DNA from: Mesostigma viride
Lineage: Eukaryota > Streptophyta > Mesostigmatophyceae > Mesostigmatales > Mesostigmataceae
Direction: 5' to 3'
NCBI GenBank assembly: GCA_009746045.1
Contig: RPFO01000115.1
Span: 678,474 to 740,473 of the forward strand
DNA length: 62,000 nt
This document shows, piece after piece, positions 59,801 through 62,000 of this stretch. Positions within the stretch are counted from its first letter, which is position 1. Each line of letters begins with the position of its first letter. The notes beneath the pieces are model-generated. The model worked only from the letters and a program-made list of their open reading frames with translations, did not search any database and was not told where the DNA came from. The translations under genes were made by a program, and so were the position numbers.

Positions 59801-61305
59801 GACACCAGCACCTTCTCTGCCCTGTGATTCATACGCAGGCAGCCCCCCATCTCTCACGTTGGTGCGCTGGACGCGCGTGTGGATGCATGTGCATGGGGCT
59901 CCATGCTCAATAGAGGGAAGCATGGGGGTCGATGCTCATTAGAGGGAAGCATTGTGTTCATGGTTGATGCATACCCAGAGTGCTCCGTTTTGGGCGTGTG
60001 CTGGCACTCCTCACCCCCTGTTTTTGCTCATTTTTTTCATTTGTTCCTGTATCCATTCTTCCTGGTTCCAGTCTTCCTATATCAGTGCACCCACCTCATG
60101 CCATAGCCTTGATGTTGTTTGCCTGGGCCTTTGGCTTGCCTCGCCCCCTGCACAGGTCCCTGAACATCGCGGGTGACTGGGAGTTTGTCTGGGCCGGGGG
60201 CAGCAGCCCTGGCATCGTGGCGGCGCAGGCACTTAACAGGTGGGTACCCCTCCATGCTGTGGCTTCTACGGCATTCTATGGCAGATGGATGGCTTGGCCA
60301 TATATAGTAGCATGACCCCCCGGTCATCATGTGGATGTGTTTGCCAGGTCCCTATCTCACCCAGGGTGACCCGCACCACTCGGTTAATTCATTACTAAGC
60401 AACCCTCCTGGTGCTGAAGTACTCATCTTCGAGGCAGTAGTCTCGATGTAAAAATGGATTAGCTGCACTGTGCCAAGTGACATGGTTGGAGGCATCTGCC
60501 CAGTGGCCTGATTGCTCCCCCTCCCCCCACCCACCTCTTGCCCCCCCCCCCCACCCACCTCACTTTCACGACTTCTTGTGTGTATGTGGCTGCAGCCTGC
60601 CCATCAAGGAGCTGGCCCACCTGGAGGGCATCGAGACCAACGTTGTGGGGGGTGTCACGGAGAGCGTGGCCAAGCTTAAGCTGCTCGACGCGGTATGCCG
60701 GTGGGCACATGGTACCGGTGGTGGTGTAAAATAGGAATGAGCATAGCCAAGCGCAAGCTGCCACCTCGGGGGACGCTAAGAGGGATGTGTCGGGGGGAAT
60801 CGGGTGGCACGCCAGGCACGGTGGCATTCAAGAGACAGGTGTCACGAGGAGTTGAAAGGGGTTGCATGCGGGATTCGCCCACCCAGGAGGCCACCCAGGC
60901 CGTCATGCTCTTCTTCGCAGGGTCATTACTGTACTGCAGGAGGGCTCTTGTTTCCTGGCTTGGGCAGAGCACGCTGGCATGCCTCGTTGGGAATGATGAG
61001 CAGGCGTTGGCCGGCATGTGCACGAGACCAACAGCGCGGGATGTGCACAAGACAAGTTCACAACATGTTTTTGTTTCTTCATGGATGAATGACGGTCTGA
61101 TGTCCACCGCGCCCACACTCCAGTTGATGACGTTGACATGCTCTTGTTGGAACTGACCTTGACCTTGGTTGTGGATATCAACGCGTGCGCCTTGCACCTC
61201 ACGCCCTTCTGCTTTTTCCCCACGACGGTGCATCCGCGCGCCGCATGGCCAGGTGGAGGTGTCCGTCTCCATCAAGACCAACCTGCTGGTGGAGAGCGAC
61301 ATGCG
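53820..61305 (+). CDS. Plastid fibrillin / PAP-like protein (3' end probably outside window)
   Basis: Exons by phase: 53820-54128, 54198-54263, 54349-54476, 60156-60239, 60596-60692 and 61253-61305 (ends after CG; next exon not identified). Residues 1-78 form a plastid transit peptide (MAAVASLMSV, Ser/Arg-rich, ending QVAVRAAAA). Then LSTMKAKLLDA, GDSIDQAR, WNVLELVLGVERLNPTPSPA, KSLNIAGDWEFVWAGGSSPG and VEVSVSIKTNLLVES. KxxLLDA, the LNPTPSPA motif and a G-x-W-E/x-L/V core about 10 residues later are the signature order of PAP/fibrillin proteins, which bind plastoglobules or thylakoids and help handle lipids and photo-oxidative stress. The second half diverges from canonical members. AKLLDA recurs as KLKLLDA at the end of exon 5. 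Met 53820 is chosen because the transit peptide begins there. Intron 3 (54477-60155) is 5.7 kb and filled by a minisatellite. The final FVLxR-type strand was not found by position 62000. Confidence 0.75.
54474..54620 (+). repeat. Degenerate repeats of the exon 3 splice donor
   Basis: The junction CCAA|GTAGGTGCTGGCAT (54473) recurs at 54529 and, less exactly, around 54551, 54568 and 54600 as AGTAG(C/G)TGCTG(G)CAT. The start of intron 3 is thus a short minisatellite grown from the 5' splice site. Confidence 0.75.
55453..59822. repeat. 25-bp minisatellite in intron 3 (about 175 units)
   Basis: Head-to-tail units with core TTCTCTGCCCCACGAC then ACCAGCACC. The main variant is ACCAGTACC; ATCAGCACC occurs twice (near 55741 and 58479). 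Short units lacking ACCAGC occur near 56241 and 56484. From about 56636 to 57430 some 31 consecutive units look identical, while the T-variant is dense from 58.6 to 59.8 kb. No stop codon in any frame, and 25 is not a multiple of 3, so frames of about 1,500 codons on both strands are artefacts. Confidence 0.97.
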
Positions 61306-62000
61306 GTGCGTGATGTGGGCCGCTGGTTCGTGGGTGTGCGTATCAGTATTCGTACTGCCAGTATCTATTTATTTCTATGCCACCAGTGGTAGGCTATTTA
61401 CCATGGCTAGGTATGCTGGATGCTTGCCTGCGCGACATGGATGTTGGATTGTCCCCAGGGTATCCTTGGTGGAGGTGGGGTGGGGACATGCACGTGTGCA
61501 TGTCTGGTTTCCTAGTTTTGTCTGTGCAGAATGCCTCGCGATCCATGCAGCCCGGTGCCGGCATCATCGGTACCGTATCAGCAGGATCTAGTGCCCGCGC
61601 GAGGGAGCATGCATGGCGGCATGCAAATGACCTGTTGTGGCATACTGACCTGGTGAAGCGACACCATTGTTATGCACGGATGCGCAATCATCATCGGCGT
61701 GTCAATTTTTCTTAGATATGGAATGAGTGCTCGACTTCCAGTGCTTCTAGTAAGGGTTTTTGTCCGCGTCAGCCTGGCTGACTTGCCGCCGTTGGCGGCG
61801 CGTCAGCCTGGGGGCTCACCAGAATTGCCGGACTGAGCCGATGCTGCTGCTGCACTGCTGGCTGCATTGCTATCATTCCCCCTTTTCCTCTTGCTGCGGT
61901 TCAGCGCGTCGGCTGCCTGGCCTACGCCAACAATGGCACGCGGACCAGGCGCAGGCGCTTTGGCCGTGTCGGCGGCCTGTTTCGGCATGAAAAAAGCTGC
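61306..62000. other. Presumed intron and further unresolved part of the fibrillin-like gene
   Basis: Candidate acceptors exist (for example CTGTGCAG near 61526), but no downstream frame gives a recognisable fibrillin C-terminus. The right edge is GC-rich with no repeat. Confidence 0.4.

Noticed and set aside
55062-59942. Frames of about 1,400-1,570 codons on both strands over the 25-bp array
   Set aside because: A stop-free 25-bp unit. The flanking exons show the region is intronic, and the peptide is a 25-residue repeat in every frame.

Overview
The window reads as nuclear DNA of a green-lineage, chlorophyll a/b-containing eukaryote, most likely an alga. The basis is a complete CP26/Lhcb5-like antenna gene, a plastid-targeted fibrillin/PAP-type gene, many GT-AG introns, an AATAAA-type 3' signal, and Viridiplantae-style CCCTAAA telomere-like repeats at the left edge. 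I cannot name the species. About two thirds of the window is repeat or transposon sequence.

Layout. Positions 1-18,930 are one large simple-sequence block: G/T-rich minisatellite (1-1810), a short AT-rich island, a 40-bp satellite (1961-18777) of about 370 units, and a C/A-rich tail. The satellite is split by one LTR retrotransposon (9667-11811) whose two LTRs appear identical and whose 5-bp target duplication restores the satellite unit exactly. Positions 18,930-35,000 are a transposon graveyard: a tRNA-Ser-like relic, a palindrome-bearing repeat family, fragments of a non-LTR retrotransposon (LINE), a TIR element with palindromic ends, a broken PIF/Harbinger transposase, a G-box-containing 66-bp array, and an hAT-like non-autonomous element with an 8-bp target duplication. 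The CP26-like gene (35491-36585, two exons) sits in this sea. More LINE pieces and a 230-bp inverted repeat follow (36.8-42.3 kb).

The right third is genic. A long minus-strand gene (52646 down to 43574, 11 exons resolved by matching splice phase) encodes a low-complexity N-terminus and a C-terminal half made of two similar helical modules; its function is unknown to me, with a weak resemblance to flagellar proteins. It is divergent from a plus-strand fibrillin/PAP-like gene (53820 to at least 61305, probably running off the window). Intron 3 of that gene is 5.7 kb long and holds a 25-bp minisatellite of about 175 units.

The most interesting signals are: a stem-loop with a CAAC loop and compensatory base changes at the 3' ends of the LINE copies; a satellite of nearly pure alternating pyrimidine-purine sequence (Z-DNA-prone); and minisatellites that appear to have grown out of splice junctions in both right-hand genes. 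All long open frames inside the satellites are artefacts of stop-free repeat units.
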